From Gammaproteobacteria bacterium (GTDB lineage: Bacteria; Pseudomonadota; Gammaproteobacteria; Pseudomonadales; Azotimanducaceae), in contig VXUA01000022.1 of assembly GCA_009837185.1 (NCBI GenBank), positions 43,096 to 107,095 on the forward strand: a DNA stretch of 64,000 nucleotides, written 5' to 3'. Positions 18,585 through 26,784 of this stretch are shown here, one piece after another (within the stretch, counting starts at the first letter, position 1; each line of letters begins with the position of its first letter). The notes under the pieces are model-generated. The model did no database searches and was not told where the DNA came from. It worked only from the letters and a program-made list of their open reading frames with translations. Position numbers and translations under genes: made by a program.

Positions 18585-19100
18585 ATGACAGAAACCTTGT
18601 CACAAACCAACGTAGATCGAGCTCTACTCACGCCGAAGGAATCAAGATGGTTTTTCGGCACGCGATGTTTGATATTTTTACTTAGCTTAATGAGCGTAGG
18701 ATGCTCGTTTTTCGGTGGTTTTTACGTTGTCTTCGGTGGCGCATTTGCGCTAGTTTTCCCGATAATTGCGAATGTGATTTGGCAACTGAAATTGTCAACA
18801 CAGTTTCCACCAAAATCAAATTCCATTCATCCGAACTCTAGCAAACCTTGGTTAGTTTTGCCGCTCTTTTTCTTGCCCATCTGCGATCACATCGCTTACA
18901 TCATTAAACGACAATTCAAAAAACAATCGGATGACAACGTATCATCTCCGTTGTTTCGTAGTGAGTCATCAGATTTGATGCTTCCACCTGGCAAGATTCA
19001 AACCCTGGTTGGGAATATACAAAATCATGTTGCAGTAGCATTTATTACAAGCTGTTGTCAGGCTTTCAGCGTCACAATGTACTACTTATCTTTCCTCTAA
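18585..19100 (+). CDS. Unknown membrane protein, paralogue 1 of 3
   Basis: This is a 171-residue protein I do not recognise. Hydrophobic segments lie at about 25-45 and 46-68, a weaker one at about 90-108 (LPLFFLPICDHIAYII), and a last one at about 150-170. The segments between are polar. It is clearly homologous to the next two genes. The shared landmarks are an aromatic-TR start of the first helix, PxxANxxWQ, an xxQxPPKS-like loop, KPxxxxPxFFLPIxxHI, and near the C-terminus LQNHxxVAFxTSCCQ. The invariant TSCCQ with two adjacent cysteines lies inside or beside the last helix. It starts at ATG with a poor ribosome site. It is probably expressed but has no assigned function. Confidence 0.7.
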   Translation: MTETLSQTNVDRALLTPKESRWFFGTRCLIFLLSLMSVGCSFFGGFYVVFGGAFALVFPIIANVIWQLKLSTQFPPKSNSIHPNSSKPWLVLPLFFLPICDHIAYIIKRQFKKQSDDNVSSPLFRSESSDLMLPPGKIQTLVGNIQNHVAVAFITSCCQAFSVTMYYLSFL

Positions 19101-19151
19101 GCGCGTGAGTTAGTTTGATTTGCATTCGGCATAACAGTTCTACTAAAAGGA

Positions 19152-19785
19152 GTTGTTCGAAACCGAAATGAATTTTCCACTCACCTTGATTAACGCGAAT
19201 GTCCCAATCCTTGCCAATCACTAAAGTTGATCATTCAGTACTCCCGCCGAATGAAACTGCTAAATTTCAGTTCACGCGATGCCTGATATTCGTACTTTGC
19301 CTAGTGAGCACAGCTTGGCCGTTTTTTGGCGATCTTTACGGAATCTTTTGTTGGGTGTTTGCATTCATGTGCCCCTTGTTCGCGAATATAGCATGGCAAT
19401 CTCGATTCGCACCGCAATATCCACCGAAGTCTGGTTCGGTTCGAGAGATTCGTAGCAAACCTTGGGTAACAAAACCACAATTTTGGTTACCGATTGTCGA
19501 ACACATTTTCTGCTGGTATAAACGCCAATCCAAGAAACATTCAGGGGACCTTGTACAACCTCCCATGGTTTGTATTGAGTCATCGAGTTTCATACACGTC
19601 AGTGGGAAGTTTCAGACTAGGCTTTTGAAGCTGCAAAACCATGTGGTGGTCGCTTTCATAACGAGTTGTTGTCAAGTCTTCGGTGTAATTGGATACTTCG
19701 TGACACTGTCTACGTTAGCTTGAAGACTTGATGTACTATCGTCCTACAACCTCTGCTAAGAAAGTTGTTCTAAACCGAGATTAAT
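19152..19785 (+). repeat. Duplicated leader sequence before paralogues 2 and 3
   Basis: GTTGTTCGAAACCGAAATGAAT at 19152-19173 recurs with three or four changes at 19764-19785, in each case shortly before the ATG of a paralogue. The tandem duplication that made these genes therefore included the 5' leader as well as the coding part. The first copy of the gene lacks a clear match. Confidence 0.6.
19199..19723 (+). CDS. Unknown membrane protein, paralogue 2 of 3
   Basis: This 174-residue paralogue of the genes on each side has the same plan: a polar N-terminus, two adjacent hydrophobic helices (about 25-68), a Lys/Gln/Pro loop, FWLPIVEHIFCWY, a polar stretch of about 35 residues, then LQNHVVVAFITSCCQ and a terminal hydrophobic helix. 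The PPKSGS loop and the TSCCQ motif are conserved. Sequence elsewhere has diverged considerably, so the duplication is not recent. It starts at ATG 26 bases after the repeated leader. Function is unknown. Confidence 0.7.
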   Translation: MSQSLPITKVDHSVLPPNETAKFQFTRCLIFVLCLVSTAWPFFGDLYGIFCWVFAFMCPLFANIAWQSRFAPQYPPKSGSVREIRSKPWVTKPQFWLPIVEHIFCWYKRQSKKHSGDLVQPPMVCIESSSFIHVSGKFQTRLLKLQNHVVVAFITSCCQVFGVIGYFVTLSTLA

Positions 19786-19809
19786 GTCCTCTTGCCTCGA
19801 TAAGTAACC

Positions 19810-20337
19810 ATGTCTCCATCCCTACCATCCACTAATTCTTACCAGCCGTTACTCACACCTAATGTATCCGCTTGGTTTTACGCGACGCGATTCATGATAC
19901 TGTTCCTAAGCGTTGTGGGGGGAGTGTGTACACTATTTAATAGCTATGGCGTTTTGGTTGGTTATGGGTTCGGATTTGTTTGTCCTATGATCGCTAATGC
20001 GGTTTGGCAATCACGATTATCGAAACAGAATACACCGAGGTCAGATTCGTCGCCATTGAAGTATCGCAACTATCTGATTCTAAAACCACAATTCTTTTTG
20101 CCTATTCTCCACCACATTGCGCTCGGAATTGAAAGGATATACAAGATACCACCGGAAGAAAACGAAGAATCCGCATTGATTCTTGGTGAAGCATCAAGTT
20201 TTGAAGGCTCAACTAACAAGACTCATGCGTGGTGTGGGAGGCTACAAAATCATATAGTAGTCGCATTAGTAACTAGCTGTTGCCAAGTCTACGGTATCGT
20301 AGTCTACTTCATGCATCTGATTAAGCCACTAGGATAA
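19810..20337 (+). CDS. Unknown membrane protein, paralogue 3 of 3
   Basis: This is the 175-residue third copy in the tandem array. Conserved parts are WFYATRFMILFLS (first helix), CPMIANAVWQSRLS, KPQFFLPILHHIALGI and LQNHIVVALVTSCCQ. The middle polar part is the most divergent and carries a Glu-rich stretch (PPEENEESA). The ATG is 24 bases after its copy of the leader repeat. tRNA-Arg follows 137 bases downstream. Three related but diverged small membrane proteins in a row suggest either alternative partners or a hetero-oligomer. No domain I know fits. Confidence 0.7.
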   Translation: MSPSLPSTNSYQPLLTPNVSAWFYATRFMILFLSVVGGVCTLFNSYGVLVGYGFGFVCPMIANAVWQSRLSKQNTPRSDSSPLKYRNYLILKPQFFLPILHHIALGIERIYKIPPEENEESALILGEASSFEGSTNKTHAWCGRLQNHIVVALVTSCCQVYGIVVYFMHLIKPLG

Positions 20338-20474
20338 TTTTCTGTGCAGGCGGCAAGCTAATATGGTTCCCTAGTTGAAATGCACCCAAAAAAATGTCGC
20401 GCGCTGCGTACTTAACATCGTCTAGCCTGCCGTAAACGTCATAAAACCAAGGTGCATAATTGCTGTGTTACACA

Positions 20475-20551
20475 GCCCCGGTGGCACAGTTGGATAGCGC
20501 GGCCGCCTCCTAAGCGGCAGGTCGAAGGTTCGAGTCCTTCTCGGGGCGCCA
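20475..20551 (+). tRNA. tRNA-Arg (anticodon CCT)
   Basis: This is a 77-base cloverleaf with encoded CCA. The acceptor stem pairs GCCCCGG (20475-20481) with TCGGGGC (20541-20547), leaving discriminator G and CCA at 20549-20551. The anticodon stem pairs GCCGC (20502-20506) with GCGGC (20514-20518), and the loop CTCCTAA gives anticodon CCT at 20509-20511. The T-loop is GGTTCGAGTCC. This tRNA reads AGG arginine codons. Confidence 0.96.
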
Positions 20552-20554
20552 CTT

Positions 20555-20577
20555 CCAGTTTAGAACTCTAGACTTGG
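20555..20577. terminator. Hairpin between tRNA-Arg and convergent transferase gene
   Basis: CCAGTTTAG and CTAGACTTGG form a 9-bp stem with one bulge and one G-T pair around an AACT loop, directly after the tRNA. No T-run follows, so it is a weak terminator or processing hairpin. It overlaps the stop codon of the convergent gene. Confidence 0.3.
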
Positions 20578-21173
20578 AATACTTTATCCGATGGGATTCC
20601 CTGCTTCCAACGTTGATAATCCGCACTTGTATCAACGTCCCATAGCGTGGGAAGAAGGAAGACTTGCAAATCAAGATCGGCGGCTCGTGTCAGGGTTTGT
20701 TCCAATACAAGATCGCTTCCCCAAGAAATGTTCTCAAACAATTTCTCGCACGGTTCATTCATTCCTATCAAACAATAACCACCATCTTCAGTCGGACCCA
20801 CTACTACGTCCTGCTGTGTCGTTAAGTGGTTAAGAGCCTTGTCTATGTAGTCCTCGCTCATGAGAGGAACATCTGCACCGATCACCAATTTTGCCCCTTC
20901 AACCAATGCAGTGAACATCTTATGTCCTAGGTCACCTGGCGGCTGCTCTTTCAATCGGTGATCTGGTGCTATCTCATCCCAAACCTCGGTACTTCCCTCG
21001 TACCAAATGGTCGTGGCAAACGGACGTGTAGCTTCCAATGCGTTCAGAAGTAACAGGCGATAACACTCGAGTGCGTTCTTTGCTCCGATATCTTCTGCTA
21101 ATCGATGTTTTACCTGACCAAGTACAGGTGAACGAGCAAGCAAGGCGACTTGTAAAGTATTGGTGTGTTTCAC
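20568..21173 (-). CDS. TIGR04282-type GT-A transferase (DUF2064)
   Basis: This 201-residue protein has a GT-A nucleotidyl/glycosyltransferase-like fold of the DUF2064 family (rSAM/selenodomain-associated transferase 1). Landmarks are LLARSPVLGQVKHRLA, LGHKMFTAL, VIGADVPLMSEDYI, VVGPTEDGGYCLIGM and LWDVDTSADYQRW. The GTG start at 21173 overlaps the stop of the upstream TIGR04283-type gene as GTGA, so the two are translationally coupled. These two families often occur as a pair. Their substrate is not established, and no rSAM partner is seen nearby. Confidence 0.87.
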   Translation of the reverse strand: MKHTNTLQVALLARSPVLGQVKHRLAEDIGAKNALECYRLLLLNALEATRPFATTIWYEGSTEVWDEIAPDHRLKEQPPGDLGHKMFTALVEGAKLVIGADVPLMSEDYIDKALNHLTTQQDVVVGPTEDGGYCLIGMNEPCEKLFENISWGSDLVLEQTLTRAADLDLQVFLLPTLWDVDTSADYQRWKQGIPSDKVFQV

Positions 21174-21868
21174 CGATGTTGATAGTACTCTGAATAAAGA
21201 GCATCGGGCGAAGCGCCGAAGTAGTATCGGATCCGAACTCTCCACATACGGAATACCGTTCGCAATACACCATCAGCCTCCCACTTCCGCGTCGACACAC
21301 CCAAGCGACTAGTACTACAAAAAGGCTTGGCGAGCTTACGCAGACGCTTACTCACCTCAACATCCTCCATCAGTGGTTGGTCTGGAAAACCTCCAATCTC
21401 CTTGAGAATGTTCTGTTGGAAAAACATTCCTTGATCACCGGTGCAAATACTTGTAAGCCGAGAACGCATATTCATGAGGGTTTCGATCATCCGAAATTCC
21501 CATCGCGAACCATCTAAACTCACGTCGAAACGACCCCAGCGTACGCGACTGATAGCTGTTCCTATACTCTCGACATTTTCCTCTCGGACAAGACTGTCTG
21601 CATGGAGCACCCAAATCCACTCGCGCGTCGAGTGTTTGATGCCCAAATCCACTTGCATTCCTCGTCCGGGTGTAGTCGCTTGAATGAAAGTCGCATTACT
21701 TGATACTTCTTGTGGATTGTCACTACTTCCACCATCAACAACAACCAGTTCAAAATCGGGGTATCGCTCTAATGTTGTTAATAACCGACTCAGATGAGCA
21801 CGATCGTTGAGAACTGGAATAACGACCGCAATCTTGCTCAAACCAGCTTGCGCTCGTTCAGATAGCAA
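21170..21868 (-). CDS. TIGR04283-type family 2 glycosyltransferase
   Basis: This is a 232-residue GT2-like transferase (rSAM/selenodomain-associated transferase 2). Characteristic parts are IAVVIPVLNDRAHL, LVVVDGGSSDN, GRGMQVDLG, WVLHADSLV (metal-binding HAD in place of DxD), WGRFDV, CTGDQGMFF and LMEDVEVSKRL. The start is TTG 21868, 8 bases after the preceding gene's stop. It is coupled by a 4-base overlap to the DUF2064-type transferase. The pair probably acts sequentially or as a complex on an unidentified acceptor. Confidence 0.88.
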   Translation of the reverse strand: MLSERAQAGLSKIAVVIPVLNDRAHLSRLLTTLERYPDFELVVVDGGSSDNPQEVSSNATFIQATTPGRGMQVDLGIKHSTREWIWVLHADSLVREENVESIGTAISRVRWGRFDVSLDGSRWEFRMIETLMNMRSRLTSICTGDQGMFFQQNILKEIGGFPDQPLMEDVEVSKRLRKLAKPFCSTSRLGVSTRKWEADGVLRTVFRMWRVRIRYYFGASPDALYSEYYQHR

Positions 21869-21876
21869 TGTCTTTA

Positions 21877-22686
21877 CTACTCGTCGCTTTTAATTTGTGG
21901 TTCTGGTTCTAATATTCGATCTCGAGGATCCGGGTCGACAAAAAAGTGGTCAGGCAAGGAAAAATCAACGTCTGGTGCTATGTTCGCACTCTCCATCAAC
22001 CAGCCATGCGTTCGAGTACCAACCAATTCGACGCTGCCCTTAGCAGTATTGATGTTTGCATAAGTGTTTTTGTCGCCTAAAGTCAACACAAACGAGTACT
22101 CTTGCGAACCGTCTTCAAGAGTGCCTTCTAAAATTCGCGTATGTGCTATGTTAGCGTCTACTTTCGTGAGCTTACCCATCAACACTACTTCCTGCTGAGG
22201 GATAGCAAATTGAACGCCGTCACCTACAACTTTAGACCAAAGTTTTGAGCTAAGTTCCACTAATACTCGCCCGTCCACGTCTGAGGAATGAATTGGAATT
22301 TGGTCCTCTGGAACAGAACTTTCGTCCACTGGTTTCCAAGAAGCCAGGTTCACGTCGACAATCTCAGAGCCCCCAGAACGATGTTGTATCCCATCAGGCA
22401 CCGAAGACTCTTCGGGAAGTGAAGCCTCTGTCGAAACTGACTGGGTTTGATCGGTACTTGGATCGTAGAAATCACCGTCCTTTGGGGCAGTAGATGTAAT
22501 TGATTCGCGCGGTTCGCCCCACGGTTGGACGAATAGTATGAACAAAACTAATACTACCAGCGAAACGGGAATTCCAATTAGCCATTGCACCCATGAATTA
22601 TTTACCCTGGGCGACTTCTTTTCTACTTCCACCACAACGAATTCGCTACTTGTTAAAAAAGATGAGTCAGAACCAAACCTTCGCAA
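21877..22686 (-). CDS. Hypothetical single-pass membrane protein
   Basis: This is a 269-residue protein (TTG start) with a short basic N-terminus, one transmembrane helix at about 32-53 (WVQWLIGIPVSLVVLVLFIL), a polar Ser/Glu/Pro-rich linker of about 80 residues, and a compact C-terminal domain from about 135. That domain contains VQFAIPQQEVVLMGKLT, YSFVLTLGDKNTYANI and VELVGTRTHGWLME, and ends in an acidic Pro-rich tail with VDPDPRDRILEPEP. The topology suggests a cytoplasmic N-terminus and periplasmic C-domain. I do not recognise the family. It is 8 bases upstream of the transferase pair and probably co-transcribed. Confidence 0.7.
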   Translation of the reverse strand: MRRFGSDSSFLTSSEFVVVEVEKKSPRVNNSWVQWLIGIPVSLVVLVLFILFVQPWGEPRESITSTAPKDGDFYDPSTDQTQSVSTEASLPEESSVPDGIQHRSGGSEIVDVNLASWKPVDESSVPEDQIPIHSSDVDGRVLVELSSKLWSKVVGDGVQFAIPQQEVVLMGKLTKVDANIAHTRILEGTLEDGSQEYSFVLTLGDKNTYANINTAKGSVELVGTRTHGWLMESANIAPDVDFSLPDHFFVDPDPRDRILEPEPQIKSDE

Positions 22687-22808
22687 TCTGCAATCATTTT
22701 CCCAATCGTCTTCACCTTGAAGAAAGTTTGCTGACTATTTTGTTAGTGTAATCAACGACTTAATGTACGTCATCGAGAACAACACCTATGCATTCAGTTC
22801 TCAAAGAC

Positions 22809-22837
22809 TACACATTTATTTTAGTTTAATCTATAAT
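22809..22837 (+). promoter_or_regulatory. Sigma-70-type promoter of the DUF1761 gene
   Basis: TACACA (22809-22814) and a perfect TATAAT (22832-22837) are separated by 17 bases, 32 bases before the ATG at 22870. The sequence ATAATGCTAGAAA over the -10 (22833-22845) is repeated exactly at 23419-23431 upstream of sufB. Confidence 0.5.
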
Positions 22838-22869
22838 GCTAGAAATTCGGTCGAAGGAACTAACAAGCC

Positions 22870-23274
22870 ATGACGTTTGACATCCTCGCGCTTAATTGGT
22901 TGGCAATTCTTGTCGCAACTTTATCTTCTTTTGTACTTGGTGGATTGTGGTACGGACCCTTATTTGGTAAGAGGTGGTTACGAGCACTCGGTAAATCCGA
23001 GTACGACTTGACTCCTTCTGCAGTCCCGTTTGTCATTGCGTTCGTCACTTCTTTCATCACGTGCTTCGCAATAGCTTGGCTAATTTCTCTTCTGGAAATT
23101 AGTACATGGCAGCAAGGAGCTCTGTTCGGGCTCATTGTTGGTGTCACATTTATTGCGTGTTCGAGTATTTCCGATGGTGCGTTTTGCCGTTTCTCTTGGG
23201 CGCTTCTTGCGATTCAGGCAGGATATCGGGCCCTTCACTGTGTAGTCGCTGGCGTAATTTTGGCGGTCTGGTAG
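22870..23274 (+). CDS. DUF1761 family membrane protein
   Basis: This is a 134-residue inner-membrane protein of the DUF1761 family, with four hydrophobic helices at about 8-27, 50-73, 82-101 and 112-133. The family start NWLAILVATLSSFVLGGLWY followed by GPLFGKRW is clear. Function of the family is unknown. The gene has its own promoter and lies 162 bases before sufB on the same strand, with a small hairpin in between. Confidence 0.8.
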   Translation: MTFDILALNWLAILVATLSSFVLGGLWYGPLFGKRWLRALGKSEYDLTPSAVPFVIAFVTSFITCFAIAWLISLLEISTWQQGALFGLIVGVTFIACSSISDGAFCRFSWALLAIQAGYRALHCVVAGVILAVW

Positions 23275-23373
23275 TCAGTCTACGCCGATGTAGTTCTTCA
23301 ACTTTATTACTAAGCACTGCACTGAACAAATAGTCCCCGTGGGCGACAATGCCGATTCGTGGCTTCCGGCCAC

Positions 23374-23423
23374 TTTCACTCTATTTTCACTCTGTTTTCA
23401 ACAATAAAATATACAACAATAAT
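23374..23423 (+). promoter_or_regulatory. suf: Phased direct repeats and promoter before sufB
   Basis: TTTCACTCT occurs at 23374-23382 and 23385-23393, with a third partial copy (TTTTCAAC) at 23395-23402, so the repeats have an 11-base period. The third copy overlaps a candidate -35 TTTTCA (23395-23400), followed after 17 bases by AATAAT (23418-23423) as -10. A small hairpin GTGGC-TTCCG-GCCAC (23359-23373) precedes them. The start point implied would leave only a few bases before the sufB ATG. This is a plausible but unproven control region for the suf operon. Confidence 0.4.
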
Positions 23424-23435
23424 GCTAGAAACTAT

Positions 23436-24908
23436 ATGTCAAACAACATCGCTCATACCCCCGAAGAACTCATTCGGAAAGAGTACACAGCTGGTTTTGT
23501 AACCGATATTGAGACTGAAACGCTACCTCCTGGGCTGTCCGAAGAGGTCGTGCGTGAAATCTCGCGAAAAAAAGCCGAACCAGAATGGCTCACTGAATGG
23601 CGTTTAGATGCTCTTCGCAGATGGGAGAAGATGGAAGAACCTACTTGGGCACATGTGAAATTTCCTCCCATAGACTACCAAGCGATTTCGTATTTTGCGG
23701 CACCGAAAGGAGACAAACCAAAAAGCCTTGACGAAATTGATCCTGAACTTCTACGTACCTACGAGAAACTAGGCATACCCCTCCATGAACAAAAGGTACT
23801 AGCTGGTGTGGACGAAGAACCTTCGCAACCACGTGTCGCCGTCGATGCAGTTTTCGACAGTGTGTCGATCACGACGACGTTTAAGGAAACGCTAAAAGAG
23901 CATGGTGTGGTTTTTTGTTCCTTTTCCGAAGCCGTGCAGTCGCGTCCCGATCTGATCAAAAAGTATCTCGGTTCGGTTGTACCCAAACAAGACAATTTTT
24001 ACGCTGCGCTAAACTCCGCGGTATTTAGCGACGGGTCGTTCGTATACGTCCCCAAAGGGGTTCGATGCCCAATGGAATTGTCCACCTACTTCCGCATCAA
24101 CGCTGAAAACACAGGGCAATTCGAACGGACTCTGATCATTGCTGACGAAGGCTCGTATGTGAGTTACCTTGAAGGCTGTACCGCACCGATGCGCGACGAA
24201 AATCAACTTCATGCCGCCGTAGTTGAACTCATTGCCCTCGATGACGCTCAGATCAAATATTCCACCGTTCAAAATTGGTATCCGGGTGATGAGAATGGTG
24301 TCGGTGGAATTTACAACTTCGTGACGAAACGTGGCACGTGCCGTGGGGCGCGCTCTCACATTAGCTGGACACAAGTAGAGACAGGCTCAGCGATTACCTG
24401 GAAGTACCCAAGTGTGATCCTGCGGGGTGACGATTCAATCGGCGAGTTTTACTCTGTCGCGCTTACTAATAATCGACAACAAGCCGATACCGGTACAAAG
24501 ATGACACACATCGGCCGAAACACAAAGAGTACGATTATTTCGAAGGGCATCAGTGCCGGACACAGTTCTAACGCGTATCGTGGACTCGTTCGTATGAATC
24601 CGGGCGCGAGAAACGCTCGAAATTACACTCAATGTGATTCGTTACTGATAGGATCTGAGTGTGCCGCACATACGTTCCCATATATCGAATCGAGACGACA
24701 GGATGCTATTGTTGAACATGAAGCTACCACTACTCGCGTGAGCGACGATCAACTCTTCATGTGTAGACAACGGGGTATCGAACCAGAAAAAGCAGTCTCC
24801 ATGATTGTTAACGGATTCTGTCGAGACATCTTTCGCGAACTACCCATGGAATTTGCCGTCGAAGCATCGAAACTCTTAGAAGTGAGTTTAGAGGGTGCAG
24901 TGGGTTGA
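23436..24908 (+). CDS. sufB: Fe-S cluster scaffold subunit SufB
   Basis: SufB is the scaffold subunit of the SufBCD complex on which iron-sulfur clusters are built. Starting at ATG 23436 it has 490 residues. The longer frame to 23349 adds a non-homologous leader and is rejected. Family text includes [33 protein letters not shown] FGS (as [19 protein letters not shown]), LNTEF-equivalent positions such as [38 protein letters not shown] and [17 protein letters not shown]. It is the first gene of a seven-gene suf operon. Its TGA overlaps the sufC TTG. Confidence 0.97.
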   Translation: MSNNIAHTPEELIRKEYTAGFVTDIETETLPPGLSEEVVREISRKKAEPEWLTEWRLDALRRWEKMEEPTWAHVKFPPIDYQAISYFAAPKGDKPKSLDEIDPELLRTYEKLGIPLHEQKVLAGVDEEPSQPRVAVDAVFDSVSITTTFKETLKEHGVVFCSFSEAVQSRPDLIKKYLGSVVPKQDNFYAALNSAVFSDGSFVYVPKGVRCPMELSTYFRINAENTGQFERTLIIADEGSYVSYLEGCTAPMRDENQLHAAVVELIALDDAQIKYSTVQNWYPGDENGVGGIYNFVTKRGTCRGARSHISWTQVETGSAITWKYPSVILRGDDSIGEFYSVALTNNRQQADTGTKMTHIGRNTKSTIISKGISAGHSSNAYRGLVRMNPGARNARNYTQCDSLLIGSECAAHTFPYIESRRQDAIVEHEATTTRVSDDQLFMCRQRGIEPEKAVSMIVNGFCRDIFRELPMEFAVEASKLLEVSLEGAVG

Positions 24909-25663
24909 GCCTACTCGAAGTCTCGGATTTACATGTAAAAGTAGCCGATCGTGAAATTCTTAACGGAGTAAATCTAGAGGTAAATCCCGGTGAAATCCAC
25001 GCGATCATGGGTCCAAACGGCTCGGGTAAGAGTACATTAACCAACACTATCGCTGGCCAGGAAGGATACATCGTCGAAACCGGAGATTTGCGACTTAACC
25101 GTACAAATCTGCTTGAGTTAGAACCGGAAGAACGATCATATGCTGGTCTGTTCTTGGCGTTTCAATATCCAGTTGAAATCCCTGGAGTAACCAACATGGA
25201 ATTTTTAAAGACTGCGGTCGATAGCCACCGCAAACAACGTGGTGATACCGCCCTTTCTTCTGTCGAATTTATTAAAAACATGCGCGCACTGGTCACCAAA
25301 CTGGACTTCAATCCCGAATTTCTGAAGCGGGGCGTGAATGAGTCATTCTCGGGCGGGGAAAAGAAACGAAACGAAATCTTACAAATGCTTTGTTTGGATC
25401 CTAAGGTCGCATTACTTGATGAAACAGACTCCGGGCTGGACATAGATGCTTTGCAAGTCGTCGCAAAAGGGATCAACGAGTTTCGCAACTCCAACAATGC
25501 AGTAGTATTGGTTACACACTACCAAAGACTGCTGAATCACGTAGTTCCAGACTATGTCCACGTATTATTGAATGGCACGATAGTGAAGTCCGGGGATGCC
25601 TCATTAGCTCTCGACCTCGAACGTAAGGGTTACGCTTGGTTGGAGCAGGACACCGGCCCTTAG
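24905..25663 (+). CDS. sufC: Fe-S assembly ATPase SufC
   Basis: SufC is the ABC-type ATPase of SufBCD. The 252 residues contain Walker [10 protein letters not shown], the Q-loop in [13 protein letters not shown], the signature [14 protein letters not shown] typical of SufC, Walker [16 protein letters not shown] and the H-loop VTHYQRLL. The TTG start overlaps the sufB stop (TTGA), implying coupled translation. It is complete. Confidence 0.97.
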   Translation: MSLLEVSDLHVKVADREILNGVNLEVNPGEIHAIMGPNGSGKSTLTNTIAGQEGYIVETGDLRLNRTNLLELEPEERSYAGLFLAFQYPVEIPGVTNMEFLKTAVDSHRKQRGDTALSSVEFIKNMRALVTKLDFNPEFLKRGVNESFSGGEKKRNEILQMLCLDPKVALLDETDSGLDIDALQVVAKGINEFRNSNNAVVLVTHYQRLLNHVVPDYVHVLLNGTIVKSGDASLALDLERKGYAWLEQDTGP

Positions 25664-25680
25664 CCGAAGCTGTTTTTCAC

Positions 25681-26784
25681 ATGACTTCTCAACCGGTCAA
25701 AATCGCACCGTGGCTCGACGCGAAACAAATCGAGCAAACCATCGAAAATACTCGGTTGCCGCAGCAACGAAAGGATCCTTGGAAGTACACAAGCGTGAAA
25801 CAAGTACTTCAACGTCTTGACAGCCCATTCGAGAAGACTGATCAGCTACCCAATCACAATGGTAGTGGAGTATTAGTTGGGGACTTTGGTACCCCGATGA
25901 TTTCGTCCTTAGCACGCAAGTATGTCAACCAAATCGCGAACAATTCAAACAATGTGTTGCCTAGTCTTAATCTGCTTCGCGCCCAACATGGATATGCCAT
26001 TGTTTCAAACGAAAGTAATGATTCGGTTCGACCTGCAGTACAGATTCCCGCGTCAGATTCTTGCGAACGTATTCTGATTGTCGTTCAGGAACAGGCGAAT
26101 CTTGAAATCATGGAGCACACTTCGGGCGGAAACCGTGTCATAGAGTGTTTGATCCTTCCTGGCGGCCAACTCGTTCATCGACGCATACAACCGACTACTA
26201 CTCACGTCGAGTACAACTCGCTCACTGTTAATGTGATGGAAAACTCAAGCTATCAGATGATGCAATACTCAGTCGGTGCCCAGCTACGTCGTAACGATAT
26301 CGTCATCAACATCGAAGGAGAGGGTGCCACAGTCGACGTTTCTGGAGGATGGAAGCTCTCCGACATCTCCCACTTGGATACACAACTAGCAGTGAATCAT
26401 CGAGCTAAGGGTTCAACGAGTCAACAAAAGTTTCACGGTGTAGTCGGCGACTCCGCGCGAGCGGTCTTCAACGGGCGCATTTACATCGCTCGAAATGCAC
26501 CAAAAACAGACGCACATCTGCAGAACAAAAACATTGCGACAAGCGACGGTGCCGCAATCTTCACCAAACCTGAATTGGAAATTTACGCCGACGATGTGGT
26601 ATGTTCGCACGGCGCAACCTCGGGCCAGTTAGACGAGCAACAAATCTTTTACTTGAGAACTCGCGGCATTCCTGACGATCGTTCACGTGAACTGATCTTG
26701 GAGGGATTTTTGGCGGAAATTGTTGAACACGAAGAGGGTGCGAGCGTTTTGGGAATACAACCCCGAAAGGTGGACGCACCATGA
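25681..26784 (+). CDS. sufD: Fe-S assembly protein SufD
   Basis: SufD is the SufB paralogue that completes the SufBC2D complex and helps iron entry. With the ATG at 25681 it has 367 residues. The alternative upstream frame start overlaps sufC and adds non-family residues. Landmarks are RKDPWKYTSVKQVLQRL, the beta-helix region, HQQ-like repeats, KTDAHLQNKNIATSDGA, KPELEIYADDVVCSHGAT and the closing FYLRTRGIPDDRSRELILEG. Its stop overlaps the sufS start as ATGA. Confidence 0.95.
   Translation: MTSQPVKIAPWLDAKQIEQTIENTRLPQQRKDPWKYTSVKQVLQRLDSPFEKTDQLPNHNGSGVLVGDFGTPMISSLARKYVNQIANNSNNVLPSLNLLRAQHGYAIVSNESNDSVRPAVQIPASDSCERILIVVQEQANLEIMEHTSGGNRVIECLILPGGQLVHRRIQPTTTHVEYNSLTVNVMENSSYQMMQYSVGAQLRRNDIVINIEGEGATVDVSGGWKLSDISHLDTQLAVNHRAKGSTSQQKFHGVVGDSARAVFNGRIYIARNAPKTDAHLQNKNIATSDGAAIFTKPELEIYADDVVCSHGATSGQLDEQQIFYLRTRGIPDDRSRELILEGFLAEIVEHEEGASVLGIQPRKVDAP

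Noticed and set aside
17150..20551. Integrated mobile island with attachment sites
   Set aside because: No integrase, no repeated tRNA 3' end and no flanking direct repeats were found. The variable genes lie on the 5' side of the tRNA.
23349..23435. N-terminal extension of SufB
   Set aside because: The extra 29 residues have no family similarity, and the ATG at 23436 matches the usual start of SufB.
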